Positions 17,274 through 27,254 of a stretch of 64,000 nt of DNA are shown piece by piece. Below the pieces are notes generated by a model. That model had not been told where the DNA came from. It saw only the letters and a program-made list of their open reading frames with translations, and made no database searches. Position numbers and translations under genes: made by a program. This DNA comes from Streptacidiphilus sp. ASG 303 (GTDB lineage: Bacteria; Actinomycetota; Actinomycetes; Streptomycetales; Streptomycetaceae): the NCBI RefSeq assembly GCF_020991365.1, contig NZ_JAJLRA010000016.1, positions 1-64,000 of the forward strand. Direction: 5' to 3'. Position 1 is the stretch's first letter. Every line of letters begins with the position of its first letter.

Positions 17274-19382
17274 CTAGTGAGCCGGCGGGCCGGTGCGGAG
17301 CCCCTGGCGCAGGATCGGGGGGTCGGGGCGGTGGTCCGGCCGGCGGCCGCCCGTCCCGCCGGCGGACCGCGGCACCCGGGGCCCCGTCGTCAGGGGGGCG
17401 GCGCCCCGGTCCGCAGGGAGGGTCCGCTCCTCCAGGAGGGAGGCGAGCAGGTCGGCCGTGACGCGCACGCCGTTCTGGCTGAGCAGCGACTCCGGGTGGA
17501 ACTGGACCGAGCGGAAGCCCGGGCCGCGCAGGGCGTGGACCTGCCCGGTCCCCCGGTCCCGGCAGACCTCGACGGCGCCCGCCACGCCCGGGGCGACGAT
17601 CAGGTCCGCGTCCGCGCGCGCCGCGAAGGTGTTGTAGAAGCCGACCAGCTCGGACCGGCCGAAGAGGTCGATCTTCTTCTGCACGCCCTGGTCGGGGCGG
17701 TCCCTGCGGACCAGCTCGAGGCCGAGCAGGCCGCTCAGCACCTGGTGGCTCAGGCACACCGAGAGGAACGGCCGCCCCTCGTCCAGCAGCCGGCGCGTGA
17801 CGGCGCGCAGGCGGGCGATCTTCGGGTGGTGCCGCCGCCGCGGGTCCCCGGGCCCGGGCCCGAGCACGACGAGGTCGTACCCGCCGGTGTCGTACGCCTC
17901 GTCGAACCGGCGTACGGTCACGGTCGTCCCGAGCGAGCGCAGCTGGTGGTCCCACATCGCGGTGAAGGTGTCCTCGGCGTCCACCACCAGCACCGTCCGG
18001 CCGGCGAGCCCGGGCACCGGACGGGCAGCGGGCCCGTCCTCCAGCCAGAAGGAGGAGAGGGCGCTGTTGCGCTGCCGCAGTGCGGCGAGGACGTCGGGGT
18101 GCCGGGCGAAGGACGGTGCCCCCGGAGCCGGCCGCGGGCGCGGGGCGGTCCGCCGCGTCGGGGACCGGTGGCCGAGGGCGGACAGCAGCCCGGCCGCCTT
18201 GGCCCGGGTCTCGGCCGCCTCCGCCTCCGGGTCGGAGTCGCGGACCAGGGTGGCGCCCACCCCGACGGTCGTCCGGCCCGCGGCGTCGATGACGGCGGTC
18301 CGGATCAGGATCGCGGAGTCCAGCGTGCGGCCGCCCTCGGCGTCGCGGCCGATGAGCGCCGCCACGCCGCTGTAGTAGCCGCGGCCGTGCGGCTCGAACC
18401 TGCGGACGACCCTGGCCGCGCTCTCCAGCGGGCTGCCGGTCACCGTCGGCGCGAACAGGGTCTCCCGGAGGACGTCGCGGACGTCGGCGGTCGTCCGGCC
18501 CTCGACGACGTACTCCGTGTGCGCCAGGCCGGCCATCTCGACCAGGTGCGGACCGCTCGCCCGGACCCCGGAGTCGCTGACGCGGGCCACCATCTTCAGT
18601 TCCTCGTCGACGACCATCGCGAGCTCGTCGGCCTCCTTGGGGTCCGCCAGGAAGGCCAGCATCCCGGTCAGCGTGGGGCCCTGCGCCGGGTACCGGTAGG
18701 TTCCGCTGATCGGGTTCATGACCGCGACCCCGCGGGACAGGCTCAGGTGCCGCTCCGGGGTCGCGCCGACGAACGTCCTGCCGCCCGCGTGGACGACGAA
18801 GGTCCAGTACGCCCCCCGCTCCCGCTCCACCAGGCGGCGGAAGACGGCCAGCGCCGAGAGCGGCGAGTAGTCGGAGATGTCCGCGGTGAAGGTCCGCCTG
18901 ACCACGAAGTTGGCGCCCTCGCCGGCGCCGATCTCCTCGGCGACCACCCGGCGGACGATGTCCGCGTAGGCCGCGTCGTCGATGTCGAAGGCGCCGCCGA
19001 CCAGGTCGGTCCGGATGTCCGGCAGCTGCGCGAGCGCCTCGCCGACGGGGACCGACGCCTGCGCACGGACGCGCAGCGTGATCACCGGGGCTCCGTCGTC
19101 CACCGCCTCGAACCCGCGCTCGGCGAGCTGCCGGTAGGGGACCACGGCCAGCACCTCGTGCCCGGCGCCCCCGGCCGGCGCCCCGTCCGGACCGGGGGCG
19201 CCGCTGCTCAGCGGGATGTCGGCCAGGGCGGCGACCTCGGCGGTGTCGCCGACCAGCACCTCGATCCGCCCGGCCGGCCCCGTCCGCGGCCGGTGCAGCA
19301 ACGCGAAGTCCGCGTGCCGCGCGGCCAGGACCTGCCCGAGGAGTGCCCCGCCGTGCGGACCGGCCCCCGCTGGGCGCGTCAT
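17274..19382 (-). CDS. PhzE-like 2-amino-2-deoxyisochorismate synthase
   Basis: A 702-residue fusion of a chorismate-binding domain (about residues 1-440) with a glutamine amidotransferase domain (about 470-660). It should convert chorismate and glutamine to 2-amino-2-deoxyisochorismate (ADIC). Visible motifs are [27 protein letters not shown] and [20 protein letters not shown] in the first domain, and [21 protein letters not shown] with the nucleophilic Cys and VQFHPES with the His and Glu in the second. The domain order is that of PhzE rather than of TrpE/TrpG. The ATG overlaps the TGA of the isochorismatase gene, so they are translationally coupled. The 45 C-terminal residues are low complexity. 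Confidence 0.9.
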   Translation of the reverse strand: MTRPAGAGPHGGALLGQVLAARHADFALLHRPRTGPAGRIEVLVGDTAEVAALADIPLSSGAPGPDGAPAGGAGHEVLAVVPYRQLAERGFEAVDDGAPVITLRVRAQASVPVGEALAQLPDIRTDLVGGAFDIDDAAYADIVRRVVAEEIGAGEGANFVVRRTFTADISDYSPLSALAVFRRLVERERGAYWTFVVHAGGRTFVGATPERHLSLSRGVAVMNPISGTYRYPAQGPTLTGMLAFLADPKEADELAMVVDEELKMVARVSDSGVRASGPHLVEMAGLAHTEYVVEGRTTADVRDVLRETLFAPTVTGSPLESAARVVRRFEPHGRGYYSGVAALIGRDAEGGRTLDSAILIRTAVIDAAGRTTVGVGATLVRDSDPEAEAAETRAKAAGLLSALGHRSPTRRTAPRPRPAPGAPSFARHPDVLAALRQRNSALSSFWLEDGPAARPVPGLAGRTVLVVDAEDTFTAMWDHQLRSLGTTVTVRRFDEAYDTGGYDLVVLGPGPGDPRRRHHPKIARLRAVTRRLLDEGRPFLSVCLSHQVLSGLLGLELVRRDRPDQGVQKKIDLFGRSELVGFYNTFAARADADLIVAPGVAGAVEVCRDRGTGQVHALRGPGFRSVQFHPESLLSQNGVRVTADLLASLLEERTLPADRGAAPLTTGPRVPRSAGGTGGRRPDHRPDPPILRQGLRTGPPAH

Positions 19383-20056
19383 GGCCCGCCCACCCGTCGG
19401 GTGCGGCCGCCGGCCCCCACCGGCGCGAGCTGCCGGAGGACGGTGGCGGTCGTCACCGTCATCGCGCAGCGGTCGGCGGCGTAGCGCAGGGCGAACCGGT
19501 GGTGCTCGGGGGAGAAGTCCGCGACGGCGTCGGCGACGAGGAACGGCTGGATGTCGGAGGTGAAGGCGTCCATGCTGGTCATGAGGACGCCGACGTGGGC
19601 GTACACGCCGCACACGATGAGCTGGTCGCGCCCCCGCGCCTGCATGCACGTGAGGAGCCGGGTGCGGTGGAAGGCGCTGTAGCGCCACTTGGTCAGCACC
19701 AGGTCGCCCACCCCGGGCCGGATCGGGTCGACCACCTCGCGGTGCTCCGGGGCGGCCGTCATCCCGGAGCCCCAGAAGTCCCTCAGCAGGCCGCGCTGCT
19801 CCTCCGTCATCCCGCCGGGCTGGGTGGTGTAGGCGACCGGGACGCCGAGCTCCGCGCAGCGCTCCCGCAGGGCGGTGAGGTTGCGGAGCAGCTCCGTCAC
19901 CGGGGACCGGTCGGCGGGGAAGGGCCGGATGAAGTACTTCTGCATGTCGTGGACCAGCAGGACCGCCCGCCGCGGGTCCACCGTCCACCGGGCGGTGTTC
20001 TCCGGCAACTCGTCCTCGGTCGGCATCGGGTAGGCCGCGATGGCCGGGATTCCCAT
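19379..20056 (-). CDS. PhzD-like isochorismatase
   Basis: A 225-residue isochorismatase-fold hydrolase starting at ATG 20056. It should hydrolyse ADIC to trans-2,3-dihydro-3-hydroxyanthranilate (DHHA) plus pyruvate. Motifs: [16 protein letters not shown] with the catalytic Asp, [14 protein letters not shown] with the Lys, and [18 protein letters not shown], where the Cys found in related amidases is absent as in PhzD. Its length is close to PhzD (about 207) with short extensions. It sits directly upstream of phzE with a 4-bp overlap and downstream of the dhbA-like gene. Confidence 0.9.
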   Translation of the reverse strand: MGIPAIAAYPMPTEDELPENTARWTVDPRRAVLLVHDMQKYFIRPFPADRSPVTELLRNLTALRERCAELGVPVAYTTQPGGMTEEQRGLLRDFWGSGMTAAPEHREVVDPIRPGVGDLVLTKWRYSAFHRTRLLTCMQARGRDQLIVCGVYAHVGVLMTSMDAFTSDIQPFLVADAVADFSPEHHRFALRYAADRCAMTVTTATVLRQLAPVGAGGRTRRVGGP

Positions 20057-20100
20057 ACGGGGCGTGTCCTCTCTGGAGGCCGGAGCGGCCCTGGGCCGCG

Positions 20101-20150
20101 TCCGGTCGTGTCCGGTCGTGTCCGGTCGTGTCCGGTCGTGTCCGGTCGTT
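20101..20150. repeat. Five tandem copies of a 10-bp unit
   Basis: TCCGGTCGTG repeated five times (last base of the last copy differs) in the 123-bp gap between the dhbA-like and phzD-like genes. It may be a mutational hotspot or affect expression of the downstream pair. Confidence 0.85.
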
Positions 20151-20179
20151 CCCGCCCGGCGCGAACGGCCGGGCACGGC

Positions 20180-20962
20180 CTAGTGGCCGAGCGCCGCACC
20201 GCCGTCGACGGTGAGGTCGTGCATCGTGATGTGGGCGGCCTGGTCGGAGAGCAGGAACACCACCGCGTCGGCGATGTGCCGGGGCCGCGCGATGCGCCCC
20301 AGCGGGATGCCGACGCGGAAGGCGGAGGACACGCCGTCGACCGACGCCTGCTCCGCGCCGTCGTCCCACAGGGCGGTCAGCATCGGGGTGTCGGTGGAGC
20401 CGGGGGCCACCACGTTGCAGCGGATGCCGAGGCGCGACACCTCCAGGCCCAGGCACTTGGTGAACATGGTCGCGGCGGCCTTGGACGCCGCGTACGCGGC
20501 CATGTCCACCCGGGGGGTGCCGGCCGCGTTGGACGCCACCGTCACGACGGCGCCCCGCCGGCGCCCGGCCATCCGGTTGACCACGGCGCGCGAGACGAAG
20601 AAGACGCCCGCGGTGTTCACCGCGAAGGTGGCCGCCCAGTCCTCGTCGGTGAGGTCCCGCGCCCGGCCCGGGCGCAGCACCCCGGCGGCGTTGACGAGGC
20701 AGTCCAGCGGGCCGAGGCGCCGCTCGACCCGGTCGACGACGGCCTCGACGGCGGCGCTGTCGGTCACGTCGGCGGGGAACGCCTCCGCCCGCCCGCCGGA
20801 GTCGCGCACCTCCCCGGCGAGCTCCTCGAGCCGGCCGGCGTCCCGGTCGACCATCGCGACCGCGGCGCCGCCTGCGGCGAGGGTGCGCACCACGGCCCCG
20901 CCTATGCCGCCGGCCGCCCCGGTGACCAGCGCGGCCTTGCCGCGTATTCCATCGATCTGCAT
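20180..20962 (-). CDS. 2,3-dihydro-2,3-dihydroxybenzoate dehydrogenase-like SDR (DHHA dehydrogenase)
   Basis: A 260-residue short-chain dehydrogenase of the EntA/DhbA group. In this context it should oxidise DHHA to 3-hydroxyanthranilate with NAD+. It has TGAAGGIG, NAAG, the catalytic YAASK and the EntA-like TVASNAAGTPRVDMAAYAAS. The start at ATG 20962 has a weak G-rich ribosome binding site. It stands between the DAHP synthase gene (95 bp upstream) and the isochorismatase gene. Presence of this enzyme and absence of phzF, phzG and phzB argue for 3-hydroxyanthranilate rather than phenazine as the product. Confidence 0.85.
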   Translation of the reverse strand: MQIDGIRGKAALVTGAAGGIGGAVVRTLAAGGAAVAMVDRDAGRLEELAGEVRDSGGRAEAFPADVTDSAAVEAVVDRVERRLGPLDCLVNAAGVLRPGRARDLTDEDWAATFAVNTAGVFFVSRAVVNRMAGRRRGAVVTVASNAAGTPRVDMAAYAASKAAATMFTKCLGLEVSRLGIRCNVVAPGSTDTPMLTALWDDGAEQASVDGVSSAFRVGIPLGRIARPRHIADAVVFLLSDQAAHITMHDLTVDGGAALGH

Positions 20963-21057
20963 CGGGCCCCCGACATTCGACGGCGGTCGACCGCGGCCGA
21001 CCGGGAATTCCGCTGAGGAAGAATCAGTACTGAGGAACCATCGGAAAGCGGCGCCCG

Positions 21058-22296
21058 TCACCGCGGGAGCGGCCGGCCCCGCCAGGCGGCGGCGACCTCC
21101 AGGGCCTGCGCCGGATTCAGCCGCGGGTCGCAGAGACTCGTGTACCGGTCCCCGAGGCTTTCCACGGACCGCCCGTCGTGGACGCATTCGGAGACGTCGT
21201 CAGGCGTGGTCTCGAGATGCAGGCCGCCGGCGACCGCGCCGGCGTCGCCGATGGCGTCCTGGAATTCCCTCACCTCGCGGACCACGGTCTCCACGAGCCT
21301 GGTCTTGAGGCCGCCCGGCCCGCCGACCGTGTTGCCGTGCATCGGGTCCGACAGCCAGACGACCGGGTGCCCGGCGTCGCGCACGGCCGCGGCCATGGCC
21401 GGCAGCCGCCCGGCGACCGCGTCCGCGCCCATCCTGGCGATCAGCGTGAGCCGGCCCGGCTCGCGGTCGGGGTCGAGCCGTTCGCACAGGGCCAGCAGGT
21501 CGCCGGTCGCCGTGCCCGGCCCGACCTTGGAGGCCACCGGGTTGGCCACCGACGCCAGCAGCGCCACGTGGGCGCCGTCCACCTGGTTGGTGCGGTAGCC
21601 GATCCAGGGCCAGTGGGTCGAGGCGAGGTAGCGCCGGCCGCTGTCGTCCGAGCGGACCAGCGGCACCTCGTAGTCCAGCAGCAGCGCCTCATGGCTGGTC
21701 CACACCGGGGTGGCGAGGGCCGGGGGCTGCAGGGCGGTCCGGCTCCGCAGCGCCTCCACGGCCCGGCCGGCCGCCTCGTAGCCCGACAGCAGCCGCCGCG
21801 GATCCGGGCGCCGCAGCCGCGCGTCCGGCTCCGGGCCGTTGACCATGTGGCCCCGGTAGACCGGCAGCTCCACCCCGTCCACCAGCTCGGTGGGGCGGGA
21901 GCGCGGCTTGGCGAACTGGCCCGCCATCCGGCCGACCCTGAGCGTGGGCAGCAGGGTGTTCATGGACATCACCCCGGCCAGCGCCTCGAGCAGCGCCGCC
22001 TTGCGGGCGACGTGTCCGGGCCCGCACTCGGCGGGGTCCTCGGCGCAGTCCCCCGCCTGGACCACGTGGAACCGGCCGGCCGCCACCCCGGCCAGCAGGC
22101 CGCGCAGTTCGGCCGCCTCCCCGGCGGTGACGAGACCCGGCCGGTCGGCGAGGTCGAAGGTGACCTCGGCCAGGAGGTCGAGGTCCTCCCACTGCGGCTG
22201 CTGCCGTGCGGGAAGCGCCCTCCGGAGGCCGTCCCGGCCCTCCGGGAGGGCGGACCCGGCTGCGGCCGGTCGGGTCGCGATCGCGTCGCTGGTCAC
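21058..22296 (-). CDS. Class II DAHP synthase (PhzC-like)
   Basis: A 412-residue plant-type 3-deoxy-D-arabino-heptulosonate 7-phosphate synthase, the first shikimate pathway enzyme (PEP plus erythrose 4-phosphate). Motifs: QAGDCAE with the metal Cys, RVGRMAGQFAKPRS, WVDPMHGNT-type sequence reading LSDPMHGNT, and GGLHLETTPDDVSEC. The start is GTG 22296 with GGAGGT upstream. At about 410 residues it is shorter than housekeeping class II enzymes (about 450-460), and like PhzC it probably lacks feedback control and boosts chorismate supply. It is the first gene of the leftward 3-hydroxyanthranilate operon. Confidence 0.92.
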   Translation of the reverse strand: MTSDAIATRPAAAGSALPEGRDGLRRALPARQQPQWEDLDLLAEVTFDLADRPGLVTAGEAAELRGLLAGVAAGRFHVVQAGDCAEDPAECGPGHVARKAALLEALAGVMSMNTLLPTLRVGRMAGQFAKPRSRPTELVDGVELPVYRGHMVNGPEPDARLRRPDPRRLLSGYEAAGRAVEALRSRTALQPPALATPVWTSHEALLLDYEVPLVRSDDSGRRYLASTHWPWIGYRTNQVDGAHVALLASVANPVASKVGPGTATGDLLALCERLDPDREPGRLTLIARMGADAVAGRLPAMAAAVRDAGHPVVWLSDPMHGNTVGGPGGLKTRLVETVVREVREFQDAIGDAGAVAGGLHLETTPDDVSECVHDGRSVESLGDRYTSLCDPRLNPAQALEVAAAWRGRPLPR

Positions 22297-22915
22297 TAGG
22301 GACCTCCGTGGTCGTGAGGGGTTCACCGTCTCGGAGAGGGCGTGTCCGGACGCCGGGCCGCCGTCCGCGCCGCACCGGCGGACGGCCTTCGCCGAGTGTG
22401 CTGTCGCGGCACCGGGCGGACAACGCGCGGCGGTCAACTTCGTCAGGTCCCCGGAACTCCTCCGCGCGCCGGAATCCGGGGTTGTCCGGAGCATTCCGGA
22501 GCCGTCCGGAACGGGCGGGCGAATCCTCCGCGACCCCTCACCCGCCGGCGGCCCTTCTCCGGAAGTCCGGGGCGGACTCCGTCAGGTCCGGAGGCGATTC
22601 CGCGTGTGTCCGGGAAACACCCCGGCGGCGGACGGACGCACCCCGTCGCGGACTTGATTGCTCCTGCCGTCCGGGGCTCGCGATCAATCCGACGCGCTGG
22701 TGGACTCGGTCGACGCGGACGCCGATCGTCCCGATCCGGTACCGGAGTCCGCCGTCGGCCCGGCCGGCGGGGCCGCGCGAGGTCCGGCCCGGCCCGTTCC
22801 GCGGGCCCGGTGCGTGCGGCGTCGCCGCGGCCGGGCCGGACGGCGCCCCGGACTGGCTCCGCACCGGGCCCGCCCGACCGGGCGGGCTCCAGCAGACCAT
22901 CAGAGTGAGGGCACC
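22297..22915. other. Divergent promoter region of the 3-hydroxyanthranilate operon
   Basis: A 619-bp gap between two divergent cluster genes. It has many TCCGGA-like hexamers, including TCCGGAGCATTCCGGA near 22486-22501, that could pair in several ways. No gene, tRNA or clear riboswitch was seen, and no good ARE match. It must hold promoters for both directions. Confidence 0.5.
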
Positions 22916-23725
22916 GTGAACAGCGAACTCCTTGTCTCCGACGCGAGCCACTTCCGGGTCGACTACGCGATCAACCCCTACATGGACACCGCGGTCCAGC
23001 CCGACACCGAGGCGGCGCTCGCCGAGCACCAGGCGATCGTGGCCGCGCACCTCACGGCCGGCCGCAAGGTCGAGTACCTGCCGTCCGCACCGGAGTGCCC
23101 GGACATGGTGTTCACCGCCAACGCCGCCGTGGTCCGCGGCGACCGGGCCGTCCTGGGCTGCCCGCCGCCCGAGCGGAGGAACGAGGTGCCGTACTTCCGG
23201 GAGTGGCTGGCCGACCGGGGGTTCGAGGTCGTCGGGGCACCCCACGCCTTCAGCGGCCAGGGCGACGCGCTGGCCTGCGGCGACCTGCTGCTGGCGGCGT
23301 ACGGCCAGCGCACCGACGTGCGGATGCTCCCGCTGCTCGCCCGCGAGCTGGAGTACGAGGTGGTGCCGCTGCGCACGGCGGGACCCCGCTGGTACGACCT
23401 CGACCTGGCCGTCGCCGTCGTCTCCCCGGACATCCTGGCGTACTGCCCGGAGGCCCTCGAGGCACGCAGTCAGCGGACCCTGCGCAGGCTCGGGCCCGAC
23501 CTGGTCGAGGTGTCCGCCGAGGAGGCGGCGCGGTTCGCGCTGAACCTCGTCAGCGACGGGACCACCGTGACCATGACCCGGGGCGCACCGCGGCTGGCCG
23601 CCGCCCTGCGCGACCGCGGCCTGGAGGTGGTCGAACTCGGCACGTCCGAACTGGCCAAGGGCGGCGGCGGGATCCGCTGCACCGCCCTGACGCTGGACAA
23701 CCCGCCGGCGGGGCGGCGGTCATAA
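22916..23725 (+). CDS. Dimethylargininase-like protein, catalytic His missing
   Basis: A 269-residue guanidino-group-modifying (pentein) enzyme of the DDAH type. Such enzymes attack a guanidino carbon with a Cys assisted by His. Landmarks shared with the family are PDMVFTANAAVV, NLVSDGTTV and GGGIRC with the catalytic Cys (C255). The site that reads FYHLDTA in the paralogue at 38976 reads WYDLDLA here, so the His is Asp161; the FEGxGD loop also reads FSGQGD. It is thus probably inactive as a standard DDAH or has a changed reaction. The GTG start at 22916 is best supported by family length. It is divergent from the DAHP synthase and upstream of CopCD. Confidence 0.8.
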   Translation: MNSELLVSDASHFRVDYAINPYMDTAVQPDTEAALAEHQAIVAAHLTAGRKVEYLPSAPECPDMVFTANAAVVRGDRAVLGCPPPERRNEVPYFREWLADRGFEVVGAPHAFSGQGDALACGDLLLAAYGQRTDVRMLPLLARELEYEVVPLRTAGPRWYDLDLAVAVVSPDILAYCPEALEARSQRTLRRLGPDLVEVSAEEAARFALNLVSDGTTVTMTRGAPRLAAALRDRGLEVVELGTSELAKGGGGIRCTALTLDNPPAGRRS

Positions 23726-23853
23726 TGTCAGGGCCCGTCGGCACCCGGAACCGCGGACCGGCTGCGGGCGGCCGTCCACGGGCAGGGCTCGCCGCCGTCC
23801 CCCGCGGGGGAGCCGGGCGGGCCGGTCGTCCACCGACGGGGGAGCAGTCAGGT

Positions 23854-25650
23854 ATGACCACGGGATCCGTGCGGGTGCGCCGGGCCGTCGGGGCGCTGGT
23901 CGCGGTGCTCGCGGCCGTGCTGGCCGTGCTCGGCGGGGCGGGCACGGCGTCCGCGCACGCGGCGCTCGTCTCCACCGGCCCGGCGCAGGAGTCGGTGGTG
24001 CCGAGGGCGCCGTCCGCCGTCACGCTCACCTTCGGCGAGGGAGTGACACTGCCCGCCGACTCCCTCCGGGTCTTCGACCCGGCGGGCGGGCGGGTCGACG
24101 CGGGCGCCCCGGGGCACCCCGGCGGCCGGGCCGACACCGTGCGGGTCGCCCTGCGCGGCGGCCTCGCCGACGGCACCTACACGGTGGCCTGGCGGGTGGT
24201 CTCCGCGGACTCGCACCCGCTCGACGGCGCCTTCACGTTCTCCGTCGGGGCGCCGTCGGCCGGCTCCGTCCCGGTCGCGGCGCTCCGGGGCCCCCGGACG
24301 GACGGCCTGGTCGCCTTCCTGTACGGCACCGGGCGCGCGGTCGCGTACGCCGCGTTCGCCCTGCTGGCGGGGGCGGTGGCGTTCGTCCTGGTCTGCTGGC
24401 CGGCCGGCGCGTCCGTCCCGCAGGTGCAGCGGCTGCTGGCGGCCGGCTGGATCGGCCTGCTGGGCTCCACCGTGGTGCTGATGATGCTGCGCGGCCCGTA
24501 CGAACAGGGCGGCGGCATCGCGCCGTCGGCGGATCCCGCGTCGGCGCACGTCCACGTCCCCGTGGACGAGCGGATCTACCTCGCGCTGGCGGCCAGGCTG
24601 CTGCTGCTCGCCGCGGGCGGCGTGTTCCTGGTGCTGCTCGTGGGACAGCTGGGCCGGCCCGGCACCGAGGCGGCCGGGCGGTCCCGGTCACGGCTCGGCA
24701 CGGCCGGACTGGCGCTGGCGGTCGGGCTGTCGGCGACCTGGGTCGTGACGGACCACTCCTCCGAGGGCGCCCAGGTCTGGCTGGCCCTGCCGGTGACCGC
24801 ACTGCACCTGCTGGCGATGGCGGCCTGGCTGGGCGGTCTGGCGACGCTGGCGGCCGGGCTCCGTCAGGGGATCGCGCCCGCGGCGGTGGAGCGCTTCTCC
24901 CGGGTGGCCCTCGTCTCGGTGACGGTGCTGGTCCTGACGGGGCTGTACCGGTCCTGGCGCGAGGTGGGCTCCTGGGGCGCCCTGTCCGGCACCGGGTACG
25001 GGCGGCTGCTGCTGGTCAAGATCGGATGCGTGGCCCTCATGGTCGCGGCGGCGTGGGTCTCCCGGTCCCGCCTCGCCCGCCTGCGGACCGGCACGGAGGC
25101 GCGGGAGGGCGGGTCCGCGCGGGAGGGCGGGTCCGCGCGGGCGGGCCTGCGGCGCTCCGTCCTGGCGGAGTCGGCCGTGGCCGTGGTGGTGCTCGCGGTG
25201 ACCACGGTGCTCACCTCCTCACCGCCCGGGCGGACGGCGTCCGCGGCGGGCGGGTCCGCCCCGCGGAGCCCGGCCGCGCCGGCCGCCGACGCCGCACCGG
25301 GCCGGACCGCCACGCTGAGGATCCCGTTCGACACGGGCGGCCGGACCGCGAACGCCAGGGGCACGGCGACGGTGGTCCTCGTCCCGGCGGCAACCGGGGG
25401 CTGGACCGTCCGGCTGCGGCTGGCCGAGGCGGGCGGGGGGCCGGCGGACGAGCCGGAGGTCCGCCTGGCCTTCACGCTGCCCGCCCGGGACCTCGGGCCG
25501 CTGCGGCCGGCGCTCCGGCCGGACGGCGCCGGACGCTGGTCGGGTGCGGTCCGGCTCGCGCCGGCCGGCGACTGGACGGTCGCGGTGACCGTGCGCTCGT
25601 CCGACATCGACGAGGCGACGTCGGCGCGGCAGCTCACGGTCGGCGGCTGA
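23854..25650 (+). CDS. CopC-CopD fusion copper resistance/uptake protein
   Basis: A 598-residue membrane protein. A signal peptide (VRRAVGALVAVLAAVLAVLG ending before AHAALVSTGP) leaves a CopC domain with the N-terminal copper His and the VSADSHPLDGAF motif. About eight CopD-type transmembrane segments follow (residues about 145-420), and a C-terminal periplasmic domain of about 130 residues occurs as in the YtkA-like group. It handles periplasmic copper. The start is ATG 23854 with GGGGGAG upstream. It lies between a DDAH-like gene and an MFS gene and may just be flanking, though copper enzymes are not seen in the cluster. Confidence 0.88.
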   Translation: MTTGSVRVRRAVGALVAVLAAVLAVLGGAGTASAHAALVSTGPAQESVVPRAPSAVTLTFGEGVTLPADSLRVFDPAGGRVDAGAPGHPGGRADTVRVALRGGLADGTYTVAWRVVSADSHPLDGAFTFSVGAPSAGSVPVAALRGPRTDGLVAFLYGTGRAVAYAAFALLAGAVAFVLVCWPAGASVPQVQRLLAAGWIGLLGSTVVLMMLRGPYEQGGGIAPSADPASAHVHVPVDERIYLALAARLLLLAAGGVFLVLLVGQLGRPGTEAAGRSRSRLGTAGLALAVGLSATWVVTDHSSEGAQVWLALPVTALHLLAMAAWLGGLATLAAGLRQGIAPAAVERFSRVALVSVTVLVLTGLYRSWREVGSWGALSGTGYGRLLLVKIGCVALMVAAAWVSRSRLARLRTGTEAREGGSAREGGSARAGLRRSVLAESAVAVVVLAVTTVLTSSPPGRTASAAGGSAPRSPAAPAADAAPGRTATLRIPFDTGGRTANARGTATVVLVPAATGGWTVRLRLAEAGGGPADEPEVRLAFTLPARDLGPLRPALRPDGAGRWSGAVRLAPAGDWTVAVTVRSSDIDEATSARQLTVGG

Positions 25651-25740
25651 GCGCCCCGGCGGACCTGCGGCCGCAGCGGACCTGACAGGGTGTCCCCGCT
25701 CCGCTTCCCGGGCCGGTGCGGCATCGATCACGCTGGGCAG

Positions 25741-27015
25741 ATGATTCGTCACAAGCACGTCTGGCCGTGGATGATCGCGGCCATCGGATTCGTCGCACTG
25801 GTCGCGGCGGCTGGGTTCCGGGCGACCCCCGGTGCCCTGGTGGAGCCGCTGCAACGCGAGTTCGGATGGTCCACCGGGACCATCGGATTCGCCATGTCCG
25901 TCAACCTCGCCCTCTACGGCGTCACCGCGCCGTTCGCCTCCGCGCTGATGGAGCGCTTCGGCGTGCGCAAGGTGACCGCGGGCGCCATGACGCTGATCGC
26001 CCTCGGCAGCGGACTGACCGTCTTCATGACCGCGTCCTGGCAGCTCGTGATGCTCTGGGGCGTGCTGGTCGGCCTGGGCGCCGGCTCCATCTCCCTGGGC
26101 TTCGTCGCCACGATCGGCACCCGCTGGTTCGTCAAGCGCCAGGGGCTGGTCACCGGCCTGCTCTCGGCGGGCGGCGCGACCGGCTCGCTGGTGTTCCTGC
26201 CGCTGGTGGCGAAGCTCTCCGAGGCGCCGGGCGGCTGGCGGACCGCCGCGATCGTGGTCTCCCTGGTGGCCCTCGCCACGGTGCCGCTCGTGCTGCTGTT
26301 CTTCCGGGAGCACCCCGCCGACCTCGGGATCCCGCCGTACGGGGCGGACGAGGTCGTGCCCGCGCCGCCCGCCACCGGCAACGCGGCGCGGCTCGCCGTC
26401 GACGGCCTGAAGAGCGCCGCCCGCACCAGGACGTTCTGGTTCCTCTCGACCGCGTTCGCGATCTGCGGCGCCACCAGCAACGGCCTGGTCAACACCCACT
26501 TCATCCCCGCCGCCCACGACCACGGCATGCCGACGGTCACCGCCGCCGGCCTGCTCGCCATGATCGGGATCTTCGACCTCATCGGCACGGTCCTGTCCGG
26601 CTGGCTCAGCGACCGCTACGACTCGCGGGTCCTGCTGGCCGCCTACTACGTGCTCCGCGGCCTGTCGCTGCTGGTCCTGCCCCAGCTGTTCGACAAGCAG
26701 GTCACCGGCTTCATGGTCGTGTTCGTCGTCTTCTACGGCATGGACTTCATCGCCACCGTGCCGCCGACGGTCGCCCTGTGCCGGGAGCACTTCGGGATGT
26801 CCGCCCCGATCGTGTTCGGCTGGATCTTCGCCGCGCACCAGCTCGGCGCCGCCTTCGCCGCCACCGTGGCCGGCATCACGCGGGACAGCTTCGGCACCTA
26901 CGCGCCCGCGTGGTACGTCGCGGGCGCCCTCAGCGTCGGCGCGGCGCTGCTGTCCGTGGGGACGAGGCGCCCGGCGGTCCAGGAGACCCGGCTCGAGGAG
27001 CCCGCGCTCGCCTGA
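25741..27015 (+). CDS. MFS transporter (oxalate/formate-antiporter-like group)
   Basis: A 424-residue 12-TM transporter starting at ATG 25741. Motifs: FRATPGALVEPLQREFGWS at the first loop, LMERFGVRKVTAGAM (motif A), GLVTGLLSAGGATGSLVFLP and LIGTVLSGWLSDRYDSRVLL (second motif A). The substrate is not readable; members move carboxylates or small organic acids. Its place between the two arms of the cluster makes it the best exporter candidate for the product or for 3-hydroxyanthranilate. It starts 90 bp after the CopCD stop. Confidence 0.88.
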   Translation: MIRHKHVWPWMIAAIGFVALVAAAGFRATPGALVEPLQREFGWSTGTIGFAMSVNLALYGVTAPFASALMERFGVRKVTAGAMTLIALGSGLTVFMTASWQLVMLWGVLVGLGAGSISLGFVATIGTRWFVKRQGLVTGLLSAGGATGSLVFLPLVAKLSEAPGGWRTAAIVVSLVALATVPLVLLFFREHPADLGIPPYGADEVVPAPPATGNAARLAVDGLKSAARTRTFWFLSTAFAICGATSNGLVNTHFIPAAHDHGMPTVTAAGLLAMIGIFDLIGTVLSGWLSDRYDSRVLLAAYYVLRGLSLLVLPQLFDKQVTGFMVVFVVFYGMDFIATVPPTVALCREHFGMSAPIVFGWIFAAHQLGAAFAATVAGITRDSFGTYAPAWYVAGALSVGAALLSVGTRRPAVQETRLEEPALA

Positions 27016-27254
27016 CCGTCCGCACGCCCCACCGCACCCGGGCCGTCCCGTTCCGCTCCGGAGGTGGCGCCTCCCCCGGCTCCACCGGAGGCGCCACCCC
27101 GGTCCCCCGGACCGGCCGCGGGCCGCGTGCGGCGGGCGGTGGGCCGCGGTGGGCCGCGGGCCGCAACGTGACGGAGTCCGCGTGACCGCGTGGACCGTTT
27201 TCTCCCCGATCCAGAAGTATGTCGGTTCAACACCCCTTCATGAAAGGTGCCGTC

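Noticed and set aside
17274-22296. Phenazine biosynthesis
   Set aside because: phzC-, phzD- and phzE-like genes are present, but there is no phzF, phzB/A or phzG. A DhbA-like dehydrogenase takes their place, which points to 3-hydroxyanthranilate.
22297-22915. Riboswitch or T-box in the long divergent gap
   Set aside because: Repeated TCCGGA hexamers allow many pairings, but no conserved riboswitch core could be recognised.
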